Origin: Janthinobacterium lividum
GTDB taxonomy: Bacteria > Pseudomonadota > Gammaproteobacteria > Burkholderiales > Burkholderiaceae_D
Assembly (NCBI RefSeq): GCF_011601275.1
Contig: NZ_JAAOLY010000005.1
Coordinates: 1 to 64,000 of the forward strand
Direction: 5' to 3'
DNA: 64,000 nt
The position numbers were made by a program, and so were the translations under genes. Under the pieces are notes generated by a model. It saw only the letters and a program-made list of their open reading frames with translations. It did no database searches and was not told the origin of the DNA. Below, one piece after another: positions 56,293 through 64,000 of this stretch (positions are counted from its first letter, which is position 1; the number at the start of each line of letters is the position of its first letter).

Positions 56293-56862
56293 ATGCCCAT
56301 GGGAAATGAAAATTACTTAATGGAAATTGCCTGTACGGATACTGCAGAGGTATTTCATGTGCTATATATCAGATATCGTGGCCAGATAAGAAATATGGTA
56401 AGTCATGATATTCATCGCGAGGAAGATATTGATGACATAGTTCAGATTATATTTCTCAATGTTTTTCGATGGTTTGAAAAAGGTTGTGGATGTTCGATGT
56501 TTTATTCGAAGTTATATTCAATGGCATCGAATAGTATAAAAAATTATTGCTGCCATGCGGAAAGCGTTAATTCGGGCTTGCTTGATGTAATTGATGATGC
56601 GGATTATTCCATTGATGCATTGAGCATGTTTCATGAGGATAGTCCGGAAGATATATGTAGTGCAATGGAAACTGGAATGGAAATTATCCGACTAATCGCC
56701 AATTTGCCGCCTCCCTTGAAAAAGGCATTATTGTTGCGCGAGGATGAAGGGATGAGCTATGAAGAGATTGCAATAAAGATGGGATGTCCGATGGGAACAG
56801 TGCAAAGCCGTATCCACAGAGTAAGGGCCGAGATGCGCAAGATACTGAAAAAGGATCAATGA
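56293..56862 (+). CDS. ECF-type RNA polymerase sigma factor
   Basis: The 189-residue product from ATG 56293 (in-frame ATGs at 56215 and 56299 exist; 56215 overlaps the FNR box and is unlikely) has region 2 (AEVFHVLYIRYRGQIRNMVSHDIHREEDIDDIVQIIF) and region 4 (NLPPPLKKALLLREDEGMSYEEIAIKMGCPMGTVQSRIHRVRAEMRK). The gene is far more AT-rich than its surroundings, suggesting recent acquisition. No anti-sigma gene lies beside it, but a small 81-residue protein follows on the same strand. Its regulon is unknown. Confidence 0.88.
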   Translation: MPMGNENYLMEIACTDTAEVFHVLYIRYRGQIRNMVSHDIHREEDIDDIVQIIFLNVFRWFEKGCGCSMFYSKLYSMASNSIKNYCCHAESVNSGLLDVIDDADYSIDALSMFHEDSPEDICSAMETGMEIIRLIANLPPPLKKALLLREDEGMSYEEIAIKMGCPMGTVQSRIHRVRAEMRKILKKDQ

Positions 56863-56935
56863 ATGCGGCCTGCCGAATTGCGGTAGTCCGAAGCGGAAGC
56901 ATACGGTGCTTGTCCCATACTTGATATGAATTTAC

Positions 56936-57181
56936 ATGGTAAATAAAAACTACATCGGTAGCCTCGCGCAGGTTGCGCTTGATTATCCCAGGCGGATCGA
57001 TGCATTGACAGCACAAAAAATAGATGTGGCGATTATTTTCCAGGAAATGCTTGGCACCGCTGTTGCCGCCAAATATTTGCACACCAATGGCGTGCCGCTA
57101 TCTGTCGCATTGCGCGTATTGGTCTGCGAGCGCAGAAAAGACCCGTCGCCGCCAAAAATGATTGGCATTGAAAAAGGGTAG
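56936..57181 (+). CDS. Small protein downstream of the sigma factor
   Basis: The 81-residue protein starts at ATG 56936, 73 bases after the sigma-factor stop. It has a helical composition (RRIDALTAQKIDVAIIFQEMLGTAVAAKYLHTNGVPLSVALRVLV), ending ERRKDPSPPKMIG. The end A.YL...GVP..VALRVL resembles a small conserved betaproteobacterial protein type I have seen near regulators. A partner or anti-sigma role would be guesswork. Confidence 0.6.
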   Translation: MVNKNYIGSLAQVALDYPRRIDALTAQKIDVAIIFQEMLGTAVAAKYLHTNGVPLSVALRVLVCERRKDPSPPKMIGIEKG

Positions 57182-57212
57182 GTCCATTGCGCCCATCCAT
57201 GCTGCTTGCGTA

Positions 57213-57944
57213 TCAGACCGTATTGCGCCGCAACCCAGCTCCCCGCACGAACACTTGCAGCGCCGGCATGGTTTGCTTGTGCAGCACTTTCAGTTCGTCT
57301 CTCAGTGCGGGTGTGATGGCCAGGCTGCCGTTCGCTTGCTGGCGCACGGGCAAGTCCAGTGCCTGCGCCATTTCGACGGGATAATTCGTGAATTCGCCGT
57401 AGGGCCGCTTGCCGTCGACGGACGGGGTGGGCCAATAGCCTTCGGCCAGGTAGTCTTCCGCGCCCATGCCCAGCATTTCCACCGACATCCACGACTGCTG
57501 GCGCAGCAGTATCAGATGCCGGGCCGTCAAGGTGAACGGCGTCTTGCCATTGGCATAGCTGCCCGGTTTCAGGTCGGCCATCTGCACGAAGTGGGGCAGC
57601 AGCAGGGCCGCTTCCATCAGGCGCTGGGCGGCCAGCGCCGCATCCTTGCCGTCGATCGCCTGCATGGCCAGCGCCAGGGTATCGCCTTTGCCCAGCGGGT
57701 ACGCCGGGTTCAGCATGGGTGCGCCGCTTTCCACGGGCGACCAGCCGATGTTGAAACGCCGTATCAGCGCCAGATGGTGCACATTGAGCACCTTGGGCGG
57801 CGGTGCGTCGAGGGTGGCCACGATGCGCTGGCGCACGGCGCGGGGCAGGTCGTTGTCTGCCGCGCGCGCCAGCAGGGGCGAGCACAGCAGGACACCGGCG
57901 AGGCGCAGCAGCTGGCGCCGCAGGGGCTGGAGCAGGTGCGCCAT
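57213..57944 (-). CDS. Exported hypothetical protein, 243 residues
   Basis: Starts at ATG 57944, overlapping the stop of the gene upstream (ATGA). The signal peptide is LLRLAGVLLCSPLLARA. Mature part about 215 residues with no Cys; segments such as VLNVHHLALIRRFNIGWSPVESGAPMLNP and LTARHLILLRQQSWMSVEMLGMGAEDYLAEGYWP could form a helical domain. Both genes of the pair encode exported proteins of similar size, suggesting a two-component envelope function. No family recognised. Confidence 0.68.
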   Translation of the reverse strand: MAHLLQPLRRQLLRLAGVLLCSPLLARAADNDLPRAVRQRIVATLDAPPPKVLNVHHLALIRRFNIGWSPVESGAPMLNPAYPLGKGDTLALAMQAIDGKDAALAAQRLMEAALLLPHFVQMADLKPGSYANGKTPFTLTARHLILLRQQSWMSVEMLGMGAEDYLAEGYWPTPSVDGKRPYGEFTNYPVEMAQALDLPVRQQANGSLAITPALRDELKVLHKQTMPALQVFVRGAGLRRNTV

Positions 57945-58525
57945 CACGGTGTCGTCAAGTCCTGGCGCTGGAATTCGATGCGGTTTTCCTGGTAGTCCCA
58001 CTTGGTGTAGGGCCCGAATACGCGCCGGTTTTCCTTGCTGTCGGCATTCGACAGCTCGCGCTTCATGCGCCGCACGAGGGCGGGGTCCGTGAGTGGCGCG
58101 GTGGTGGCGGCGAACACGTCATGCCGTACGCTCTGTTTTGCGTCGGCGCCGCGCGAAATGATGGTGAGCTTGCGCGAGGCGGGATCGAAGTACAGGCGCA
58201 TGGCGAAGGTATTCATGTCCTGCAAATACAGGCCGTCGTCGCGTTGTTGGGCATAGAAATAATCGCCGCAGACGGCCTTCGGTTCGCGTTTCCACTCGCA
58301 GGACAGGACGATCATCAGATGCCGGTCATCGAGCTGCTTGACCAAGATGCGACCCTTGGAATATCCCCAGGTACTGGCCGGCACGGTCGCCGACGAGGCC
58401 AGATTGTATTCGCCCACCAGCTTGGTCAAAGAACGAGGAGCTTGCGCCGAAGCGCTGATGCAGAGGGTCAAGGCGGCTGCCGCTGCGCCGCCGCGTATGC
58501 AGGAAAATGGAGTCATGATGGCCAT
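57944..58525 (-). CDS. Exported hypothetical protein, about 193 residues
   Basis: The start at 58525 (MAIMTPFSCIRGGAAAAALTLCISASAQA) gives a signal peptide; further ATGs at 58516 and 58555 are alternatives. The mature part is beta-rich (LTKLVGEYNLASSATVPASTWGYSKGRILVKQLDDRHLMIVLSCEW), similar in feel to lipocalin- or START-like folds. It overlaps the downstream exported gene by four bases. No function is assigned. Confidence 0.68.
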   Translation of the reverse strand: MAIMTPFSCIRGGAAAAALTLCISASAQAPRSLTKLVGEYNLASSATVPASTWGYSKGRILVKQLDDRHLMIVLSCEWKREPKAVCGDYFYAQQRDDGLYLQDMNTFAMRLYFDPASRKLTIISRGADAKQSVRHDVFAATTAPLTDPALVRRMKRELSNADSKENRRVFGPYTKWDYQENRIEFQRQDLTTP

Positions 58526-58592
58526 AAAGAAAAGTTGCCATATTATAGATGGCAACTTGCCAAGATGGTCGCGCGCTTGCGCAGCGCCGGCC

Positions 58593-58880
58593 TTACTTCA
58601 GCTTGCTCAGTTCCGCGATGTCGATCTTGACGACCTTGTCGCCCACGGCGGCGACCAGGGTCTTGAAGTGGGGCGTCGCTTCATGCGCCGTGTGGCCTGC
58701 CTTGTCGGTCCACTCTTCCAGCATGATGAAGCGCGTGGGAATCTTGTTGTCGAGGTGCAGTTCGTAGCGCAGGCAGGCGCTTTCCGCGCGGCTCGGCGGT
58801 ACGACGGCTTCCAGTGCGGCGCGCACGGCGTCGATATGTTGGGCTTGGGCATCGATGGTGGCGACGATGATCAGGGTCAT
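58593..58880 (-). CDS. Antibiotic biosynthesis monooxygenase (ABM/YgiN-like) domain protein
   Basis: The 95-residue single ABM domain reads TLIIVATIDAQAQHIDAVRAALEAVVPPSRAESACLRYELHLDN..IPTRFIMLEEWTDKAGHTAHEATPHF. Members such as YgiN are quinol oxidases or ferredoxin-like dimers and often pair with quinone or azo reductases. An azoreductase gene lies 108 bases upstream on the same strand, fitting a quinone-detoxification pair. Confidence 0.88.
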   Translation of the reverse strand: MTLIIVATIDAQAQHIDAVRAALEAVVPPSRAESACLRYELHLDNKIPTRFIMLEEWTDKAGHTAHEATPHFKTLVAAVGDKVVKIDIAELSKLK

Positions 58881-58949
58881 GTTGGTCCTTGTGGTTGGGG
58901 TTCCGGCAGCTTAGCGCATCTGGCGCTTCCTTGCCGGCCGGCCACCGTG

Positions 58950-58979
58950 GGCTGCGCCGCAACGGTTCGCGGCGCAGCC
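58950..58979. repeat. 11-bp perfect inverted repeat between azoR and the ABM gene
   Basis: GGCTGCGCCGC and GCGGCGCAGCC flank an 8-base loop. There is no T run, so it is not a standard terminator; it could attenuate or stabilise the azoR message. Confidence 0.5.
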
Positions 58980-58988
58980 GGCGATCCC

Positions 58989-59561
58989 TTACGCGGCTTG
59001 CAGCGCGCCGATCTGCTCGAAAGCGCCTGTCAATGCCTGCGCCCTGGCCGCGTCGCTGACCTTGACGCCTTCGGCGCGCACGATCTCGATCTGCGTGACG
59101 CCGAGGAAACCGAGGAAGGCGCGCAGATGGCTTTCCTGGTGTTCCAGACTGGCCATCGGCGTGTCGGCGCCATAGTAGCCGCCGCGCGTCGACGCGATGA
59201 TCACGCGCTTGCTGCCCAGCAATCCTTCGGGGCCATTGGCGCCGTACTGGAAGGTCTTGCCGGGCACGGCCAGCGCGTCGAGCCACGATTTGAGCTGGCT
59301 GGGGATGGCGAAGTTGTACATGGGCGCGCCGATGATGATGACGTCGGCAGCCAGCACTTGCTCGAGCGTACCGGCCAGCGTTGCGCCGTCGGCGTCGCTG
59401 GGGGCGGCCGTAAATTGCGGCAGCGGTTGCGCCACCAGGTCGCGGTACTGGACGGTGGCGCCAGGCGCGGCCGCTTGCAGGCGGGTGGCGATGGCGGCGG
59501 ACAACTGGCGGCTGATGGAATGCTCGCCGAGGATGCTCGAATCGATGTGCAGGATGTTCAT
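58989..59561 (-). CDS. azoR: FMN-dependent NADH-azoreductase
   Basis: The 190-residue flavodoxin-fold enzyme starts at ATG 59561 behind AAGG. Blocks: MNILHIDSSILGEHSISRQLS (phosphate site), IIGAPMYNFAIPSQLKSWLD (FMN site) and ASTRGGYYG. It reduces azo dyes and quinones by two-electron transfer. It is divergent from an HxlR-family regulator, the classical arrangement for redox-sensing control of azoreductase. Confidence 0.94.
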   Translation of the reverse strand: MNILHIDSSILGEHSISRQLSAAIATRLQAAAPGATVQYRDLVAQPLPQFTAAPSDADGATLAGTLEQVLAADVIIIGAPMYNFAIPSQLKSWLDALAVPGKTFQYGANGPEGLLGSKRVIIASTRGGYYGADTPMASLEHQESHLRAFLGFLGVTQIEIVRAEGVKVSDAARAQALTGAFEQIGALQAA

Positions 59562-59573
59562 ATAGGCCTTCTT

Positions 59574-59613
59574 GGGTGGTATGATCGGGTGGTATATTTT
59601 TGTAACCGAGTTA
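59574..59613 (+). promoter_or_regulatory. Operator candidates between azoR and the HxlR gene
   Basis: Direct repeat GGGTGGTAT occurs at 59574-59582 and 59587-59595 (13 bases apart), and TAACCGAGTTA (59603-59613) is an inverted repeat. The interval is AT-rich, 69 bases in all, between the two divergent start codons, so it should hold both promoters and the regulator's site. Confidence 0.45.
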
Positions 59614-59630
59614 AATATAGTGACTATCAA

Positions 59631-60128
59631 ATGAACGCACAAGAAGGCACTTTTTCCACACTGGGGCACATGGATGTGACTATTGGCGACGCCGCCGCGC
59701 AAGGGGCGGAGCTGGAACGGCGCATGCGCGACGAAGGCGGCCATGCGGGCGTGGCCGCTTCCTGCCGCCCGATCACGGATATTCTCACGCGCGTGGGCGA
59801 CAAATGGAGCGTGATGGCGGTGATCTTGCTGGGCAATGGCACCAAGCGCTTCAACGAGATGCGCCGCCTGATCGGCGGCATTTCGCAGCGCATGCTGACC
59901 TTGACCTTGCGCGGGCTCGAGCGCGACGGCCTCTTGACGCGCACCGTGTTTCCCACCGTGCCGCCGCGCGTCGATTACGCCTTGACGGACCTGGGCCGTT
60001 CGCTGCTGATCCCCATCGGCGCGCTGGGCGCCTGGGCGCATGGCCACCGCGACGCCATCGATGCGGCGCGTCTGGCGTTCGATGCCAGGGCCGATGCGAA
60101 CGCGGCGCCAGACAGTCAGGCCAGCTGA
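59631..60128 (+). CDS. HxlR-family redox-type transcriptional regulator
   Basis: The 165-residue winged-helix protein has the HxlR signature CRPITDILTRVGDKWSVMAVILLGNGTKRFNEMRRLIGGISQRMLTLTLRGLERDGLLTRTVFPTVPPRVDYALTDLG. A single conserved Cys stands just before the fold (ASCRPI), as in Bacillus YodB, where Cys senses quinones and diamide and represses azoreductase. The divergent azoR makes the same logic likely. The C-terminus overlaps the convergent GNAT gene by 13 bases. Confidence 0.9.
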   Translation: MNAQEGTFSTLGHMDVTIGDAAAQGAELERRMRDEGGHAGVAASCRPITDILTRVGDKWSVMAVILLGNGTKRFNEMRRLIGGISQRMLTLTLRGLERDGLLTRTVFPTVPPRVDYALTDLGRSLLIPIGALGAWAHGHRDAIDAARLAFDARADANAAPDSQAS

Positions 60129-60571
60129 ATCACGGCCAGCATGTCATTGCCATCGGCATCCATGCCATTTTCCACGAAGCCCATGCTGGCATAGAACTGT
60201 TTCGCGTTGGCATTGCCGGGCTTGTAGCAAATCTCGATGCTGCGCGCATCCGGGCGGGCGCGGATTTCCGCCAGCGCCAGGGCGAGCGCGGCTCGTCCAT
60301 GGCCTTGCCCCTGGCGCCGGTGGTCGACCATGAAGCGCCAGATCTGGTAATAGCCGGGCGGGTCGTCGGCATCGGGCGAGACAAACATCAGGAAGCCGAT
60401 CACTTCCTCATCGCAATACACGGCGCGCGTATGCATGGTGGCGGGGTAGAAGCTGGCCTGCGCAATCGAATAGTCATTGCTGGCCAGATAGTTGCGCTGC
60501 TGTGGCAGCAGGGGCAGCTCGCTGATGATGTCGAAATTGTCGGCGGTAACGGGACGCAGGCTGATGGTCAT
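60116..60571 (-). CDS. GNAT-family acetyltransferase (SpeG-like)
   Basis: The 151-residue protein starts at ATG 60571. The acetyl-CoA binding block RRQGQGHGRAALALAL, the beta-4/5 region (AVYCDEEVIGFLMFVSP) and the C-terminal NANAKQFYASMGFVENGMD are clear GNAT features. The layout IWRFMVDHRRQGQGHG resembles spermidine and diamine acetyltransferases. Substrate not proven. It ends tail to tail inside the HxlR gene. Confidence 0.88.
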   Translation of the reverse strand: MTISLRPVTADNFDIISELPLLPQQRNYLASNDYSIAQASFYPATMHTRAVYCDEEVIGFLMFVSPDADDPPGYYQIWRFMVDHRRQGQGHGRAALALALAEIRARPDARSIEICYKPGNANAKQFYASMGFVENGMDADGNDMLAVIQLA

Positions 60572-60636
60572 GTTCAAAGATGGGATGCAAGGGCAAGGCC
60601 TGGCAGTATGGGGAGAAATTACTCAATTGGCAATGC

Positions 60637-60670
60637 TGTTCCACCGTCCGCGCCAGACAGCGGTGGAACA
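60637..60670. repeat. 10-bp perfect inverted repeat upstream of the GNAT gene
   Basis: TGTTCCACCG and CGGTGGAACA enclose a 14-base loop without a T run. It lies between the oprM stop and the GNAT start on the minus strand and could be a weak terminator or an operator. Confidence 0.45.
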
Positions 60671-60695
60671 ATGAGGGCATGACTGCCGTCCGCAT

Positions 60696-62165
60696 TTACC
60701 TGGTGGCCACCGCCTGCGTTTCGTCTTGCGGCGCCTGCCATCCGCCGCCCAGCGCTCGGTAGGTGGCCACGGCCGCGCGCGCCGATGCCGTTTGCGCCTG
60801 CGTACGCGCGTCCGCTGCGCGCAGCAGCCTGGTGTCGGCCTGCAGTACGTCAAGTCGGCTGACCGCGCCTTTTTCGTAGGCGGCCAGCGAGGCGGCGCTG
60901 GCGCGCTCGAGCGATTCCACGCTTTGCGCCAGCAACGCGGCCTGTTCTTCGTGGCGCAGCAGGGCCGAACCGGCGTTTTCCACGTCTTCGGCAGCGTGCA
61001 GCACCGCGAGCCGGTAGGCCGCCAGCAGTTCGGCTTCCTGGCCGCGGGAAGCTTCGATCTGCGCGTCGATGCGGCCGAAATCGAACAGGCGCCAGCGCAG
61101 GCCCAGCATGCCGGCGGCCTGGCCGGAGCCGTTGCCGAACAGGGCGCCGCCGGCCGTGGCGCTGCCAAACAGGGCGCCCAGGCTCAGTTTCGGGTAGTAC
61201 TCGGCGACGGCCGCGCCGGTGCGCGCGCTGGCGGCGGCCAGGCGCCGTTCGGCGGCGATCAGGTCGGGCCGCCTCCGAAGCAGTTCGCCCGGCGAGCCGC
61301 CGGCCGTGATGCGCGGCGCGCGCGCCGTCACGCCGGCGGCGGCCATGTCATCGCCATAGGTGCCTGGCGCCGCACCCAGCATCACGTCGAGCGCATGCAG
61401 CGCGACTTCGCGCGCCGCGTCCAGGCCGGGCACGACGGCGCGCGCCTGCGCCAGCGACGCTTCGGCCTGCCGCAGCACCGGCTCGTTCGCCAATCCCTTG
61501 CCATACAGCAGCGTGGCCAGTTCCAGCAGCGCCGCGTCGGTGTCGACCTGGCGGCGCGCCAACTCCAGCCGCGCCTGCAGGCCCTGGATCGTCAGGTACA
61601 GGTCCGCCGTTTGCGCCGCCACGGCCAGCCGCGTGGCGGCCCATCCCGCTTCGCTGGCTGCGTAATCGGCCTGCGCCGCTTCGCGTTCGCGGCGCAGGCC
61701 GCCGAACAGGTCGAGTTCCCACGACGCCTGCAGGTTCAATTCGCGCGCGCTGCCGGCGCGGTCATAGCCTGGCGTGGCGTTCAAGACCTGGCCCAGCGGC
61801 GTTTGCACCGACTGGTAGGCGCGCGCCGCCTGGCCGTCAAGGCTGGCCGACGGCCGCAGCGCGGCGTCGGCCGCACCGGTGGCCGCCCGCGCCTGGCTGA
61901 CCCTGGCCTGCGCTTGCGCCAGGTCGAGGTTTTGCGCCAGCGCCACCGTTACCAGGCGGGTCAGGCGCGGATCGCCGAAGGCCGTCCACCATTGCCGCAG
62001 TTCGGCAGAGTCAGCGTCCTGGCGCGCGCCGAGCGCCGCCTGGTGCAGGTACTGCGCCGCTTGCGGCAGCTCGGGCCGGCGGTAGTCGGCGCCCACAGTG
62101 CAGCCGGCGGCGGCCAGGCCGGTGGCGATCAGCAGAAAGGGGAGGCGCAGGCGGGGCAGTAGCAT
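60696..62165 (-). CDS. RND efflux outer-membrane channel (OprM/TolC-type lipoprotein)
   Basis: The 489-residue protein starts at ATG 62165 behind AGGAAG. The lipobox LAAAGC gives a lipoprotein; NodT-family features include ADYRRPELP, WWTAFGDPRLTRLV, two alpha-helical hairpin halves and LGGGWQ near the end. It forms the trimeric exit duct of a multidrug pump. The TetR gene and RND adaptor lie divergently on the other side of a 24-base operator, so the pump genes are split across the regulator. Confidence 0.92.
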   Translation of the reverse strand: MLLPRLRLPFLLIATGLAAAGCTVGADYRRPELPQAAQYLHQAALGARQDADSAELRQWWTAFGDPRLTRLVTVALAQNLDLAQAQARVSQARAATGAADAALRPSASLDGQAARAYQSVQTPLGQVLNATPGYDRAGSARELNLQASWELDLFGGLRREREAAQADYAASEAGWAATRLAVAAQTADLYLTIQGLQARLELARRQVDTDAALLELATLLYGKGLANEPVLRQAEASLAQARAVVPGLDAAREVALHALDVMLGAAPGTYGDDMAAAGVTARAPRITAGGSPGELLRRRPDLIAAERRLAAASARTGAAVAEYYPKLSLGALFGSATAGGALFGNGSGQAAGMLGLRWRLFDFGRIDAQIEASRGQEAELLAAYRLAVLHAAEDVENAGSALLRHEEQAALLAQSVESLERASAASLAAYEKGAVSRLDVLQADTRLLRAADARTQAQTASARAAVATYRALGGGWQAPQDETQAVATR

Positions 62166-62196
62166 GATGGTCTTCCTGTTCAAAAGAGAATAATGT

Positions 62197-62220
62197 GTGA
62201 CTATAATACATTTTGGTCAC
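62197..62220 (+). promoter_or_regulatory. TetR operator candidate 1 (oprM/tetR divergon)
   Basis: GTGAC and GTCAC halves are separated by 14 bases (24 bases in total), between oprM and tetR. It matches in length and arms the site at 62895-62918, suggesting the same regulator binds both. Confidence 0.72.
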
Positions 62221-62258
62221 TTATTGTGCATTCCGGCGCCGCGCGTTAAGCTGTCGCC

Positions 62259-62879
62259 ATGAATTCCACCACACCCGACACACCAACTCCTGCACGCGGC
62301 CCCGCCGGCCACGACGTGCGCGACCAGATCGTTGCCGCCGCCACCGATTACTTCAGCCGCTACGGCTATGAAAAGACGACTGTCTCCGACCTGGCCAGGG
62401 CGATCGGCTTTTCCAAGGCCTATATCTACAAGTTCTTCGAATCCAAGCAGGCCATCGGCGAGCATATCTGCGCCAGTTGCCTGCGTCAGATCGAAACCGA
62501 GGCGAGAAGCGCGGTCGCGGCGGCCGGCCAGCCGCCTGAGCAGCTGCGGCGCATGTTCAAGGCCAGCGTCGAGGCCAGCCTGCGGCTGTTTTTCCAGGAC
62601 CGCAAGCTGTACGATATCGCCGCCTCAGCCGCCACCGAGCGCTGGCCGGCCGTGCAGACCTATGAACTGGCGATGGGCGCCTTGCTGCAGGATATCTTGC
62701 AGCAGGGGCGCAAGACGGGCGACTTCGAACGCAAGACGCCGCTCGACGAAACGGCCAGCGCGATCTACCTGGTGATGCGCCCCTACGTCAATCCCTTGCT
62801 GCTGCAACACAGCGTTGACAGCAGCGAAACGGCGGTGGTGCAACTGTCCAGTCTGGTGTTGCGCAGCCTGTCTCCATAA
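62259..62879 (+). CDS. TetR-family repressor of the RND pump
   Basis: The 206-residue protein has an N-terminal helix-turn-helix (about 20-65; DQIVAAATDYFSRYGYEKTTVSDLARAIGFSKAYIYKFFESKQAI) and a helical ligand domain. It is flanked by two similar 24-base inverted repeats, one facing oprM and one facing the adaptor gene. The obvious model is repression of all three genes, released by a pump substrate. Confidence 0.92.
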   Translation: MNSTTPDTPTPARGPAGHDVRDQIVAAATDYFSRYGYEKTTVSDLARAIGFSKAYIYKFFESKQAIGEHICASCLRQIETEARSAVAAAGQPPEQLRRMFKASVEASLRLFFQDRKLYDIAASAATERWPAVQTYELAMGALLQDILQQGRKTGDFERKTPLDETASAIYLVMRPYVNPLLLQHSVDSSETAVVQLSSLVLRSLSP

Positions 62880-62894
62880 TCTGCTGATTAGGTT

Positions 62895-62918
62895 GTGACC
62901 ATTGACTTATTTGGTCAC
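62895..62918 (+). promoter_or_regulatory. TetR operator candidate 2 (adaptor promoter)
   Basis: GTGACC and GGTCAC arms lie 12 bases apart (24 bases in total), 45 bases before the adaptor start. Same length and outer arms as the site at 62197-62220. Confidence 0.75.
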
Positions 62919-62962
62919 TGGTATCAGAATGAGAACCCTGATCACTCGTTCATGGGATTCTT

Positions 62963-64000
62963 ATGCGCTGGCGCCGCCTCGCTTCATCTGTAGTCATCTC
63001 TACCTTACCCCTGGCTTTGAGCGCCTGCGCCGACAAGGCGCAGGCCGATCCGCGCACCGCCATGCCGCTGGTGCGCGCCGTTGCGGTGCAGGGCGCCGAA
63101 GCGGGCACGCGCAGTTTTACAGGCGTGGTCGCGCCGCGCGTGCAGAGCGATCTTGGTTTTCGCGTTGCCGGCAAGGTGCACGAACGGCTGGTCGACGCCG
63201 GGCAGGCCGTGCGCCGTGGACAGCCATTGATGCGTCTCGACGCCGAGGACTTGCAGTTGCTGGCGCAGGCGCGGCAGGAATCGGTCGTCGCCGACCGCGC
63301 CCGCGCGCGCCAGGCGGTGGACGAGGAAGCGCGCTACCGTGACCTGCGCGGCACGGGCGCCATCTCGGCATCGAGCTACGACCAGGTGAAGGCGGCGGCC
63401 GACGCGGCCGGCGCCCAGCTCAAGGCGTCCGAAGCCCAGGCCGGGGTGGCGCGCAATGCGCTGCAGTACGCGGTGCTGCTGGCCGATGCCGACGGCGTCG
63501 TGATGGACACCCTGGCCGAACCGGGCCAGGTGGTCGCGGCCGGGCAGGCGGTAGTGCGCCTGGCCCATGACGGCCGGCGCGAAGCGGCGATCCAGCTGCC
63601 GGAAACCGTGCGCCCCGCGCTCGGCTCCACCGGCCAGGCCACCCTGTTCGGCCGGCCGGGCGCCGGCGTGCCGGCCACCTTGCGCCAGCTGTCGCAGACG
63701 GCGGACCGGCAGACGCGCACTTTCGAGGCGCGCTATGTGCTCGATGCGGCGCTGTCAAGTACACCGCTGGGCGCTACCGTCACCTTGCGCTTGCCCGGCG
63801 CGCAAGCTGCCGGCGGCACCGTACAAGTGCCGCTGGCGGCGCTGTACGATGCGGGCAAGGGGCAGGGCGTGTGGGTCATCGGCGGTGCGCCGGCGCAAGT
63901 GACCTGGAGGCCCGTCAGCTTGCTGCGGCTGCACGATGACGGCGCCGACGTGAATGGCCTGAAGGCGGGTGAGCGCATCGTCGCGCTGGGCGCCCATCTG
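62963..64000 (+). CDS. RND efflux periplasmic adaptor (membrane fusion protein), 3' end outside window
   Basis: The frame starts at ATG 62963 (MRWRRLASSVVISTLPLALSAC), a lipoprotein signal with lipobox ALSAC, and continues in frame to the last base, so only about 346 residues are seen. The order is biotinyl-lipoyl half (GVVAPRVQSDLGFRVAGKVHERLVDAGQAVRRGQPLMRLD), a helical hairpin (about 90-150), the second lipoyl half (YAVLLADADGVVMDTLAEPGQVVAAGQAVVRL) and a beta-barrel. It belongs to the AcrA/MexE group; the inner-membrane pump gene should follow downstream. Confidence 0.9.
   Translation, partial: MRWRRLASSVVISTLPLALSACADKAQADPRTAMPLVRAVAVQGAEAGTRSFTGVVAPRVQSDLGFRVAGKVHERLVDAGQAVRRGQPLMRLDAEDLQLLAQARQESVVADRARARQAVDEEARYRDLRGTGAISASSYDQVKAAADAAGAQLKASEAQAGVARNALQYAVLLADADGVVMDTLAEPGQVVAAGQAVVRLAHDGRREAAIQLPETVRPALGSTGQATLFGRPGAGVPATLRQLSQTADRQTRTFEARYVLDAALSSTPLGATVTLRLPGAQAAGGTVQVPLAALYDAGKGQGVWVIGGAPAQVTWRPVSLLRLHDDGADVNGLKAGERIVALGAHL

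Overview
The window reads as a chromosomal segment of a violacein-producing betaproteobacterium, most likely Janthinobacterium or a close Oxalobacteraceae relative. The evidence is a complete vioABCDE operon (29.4-36.7 kb, minus strand), a monomeric NADP isocitrate dehydrogenase, an OXA-type class D beta-lactamase and generally high-GC Burkholderiales-like coding style. The genus is an inference from these genes; no rRNA gene is present.

Layout. (1) 1-28.0 kb is accessory DNA. It carries two RHS polymorphic-toxin genes whose cores are a near-identical 1.9 kb direct repeat (1-1915 and 19683-21597) but whose C-terminal tips and downstream small genes are unrelated. Between them lies a ten-gene type II secretion / type IV pilus-like operon (3.85-12.94 kb) whose secretin ends in a cohesin-like domain, three small secreted proteins that may be related, and an SpvB/VCBS-repeat gene coupled to RHS-2 as in Tc-toxin B/C pairs. 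RHS-2 ends in a zincin metallopeptidase motif (HEFGH plus a downstream Glu) and is followed by an exported protein of possible NTR/TIMP-like type, a candidate immunity protein. The right edge is a graveyard of decayed mobile DNA (Tn3-family, IS66, two IS3-family relics and a broken tyrosine integrase). It ends at a 3' tRNA-Val(CAC) fragment (27959-28006) that looks like an attachment-site scar, so the accessory block is probably the right part of a genomic island.

(2) 28.1-36.7 kb: an MFS exporter and vioE-D-C-B-A, with overlapping or nearly touching genes. (3) 37-48.9 kb: a small membrane protein with a perfect FNR-type box upstream, icd, a DUF411 metal-binding protein, a PAS-GAF-GGDEF diguanylate cyclase, a long unknown protein, an aromatic amino-acid permease, a thioesterase, and a GntR-SDR-racemase operon. 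(4) 49-58.9 kb: alkB, folE2 behind two tandem palindromes, a 52-aa acidic protein, an OXA beta-lactamase, a PBP1A-type peptidoglycan synthase, a second exported protein resembling the RHS-2 immunity candidate together with a broken gene of the same type, an AT-rich ECF sigma factor behind a second FNR-type box, and small exported proteins. (5) 59-64 kb: azoR/HxlR and oprM/TetR/RND-adaptor divergons; the TetR gene is flanked by two matching 24-bp inverted repeats. The adaptor gene runs off the window.

Main themes: contact-dependent or secreted toxins with cognate immunity genes, an atypical secretin-based exporter inside the same block, violacein production, and redox- or drug-responsive efflux and reductase units. 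All functions are inferred from sequence reading alone; no database search was run.
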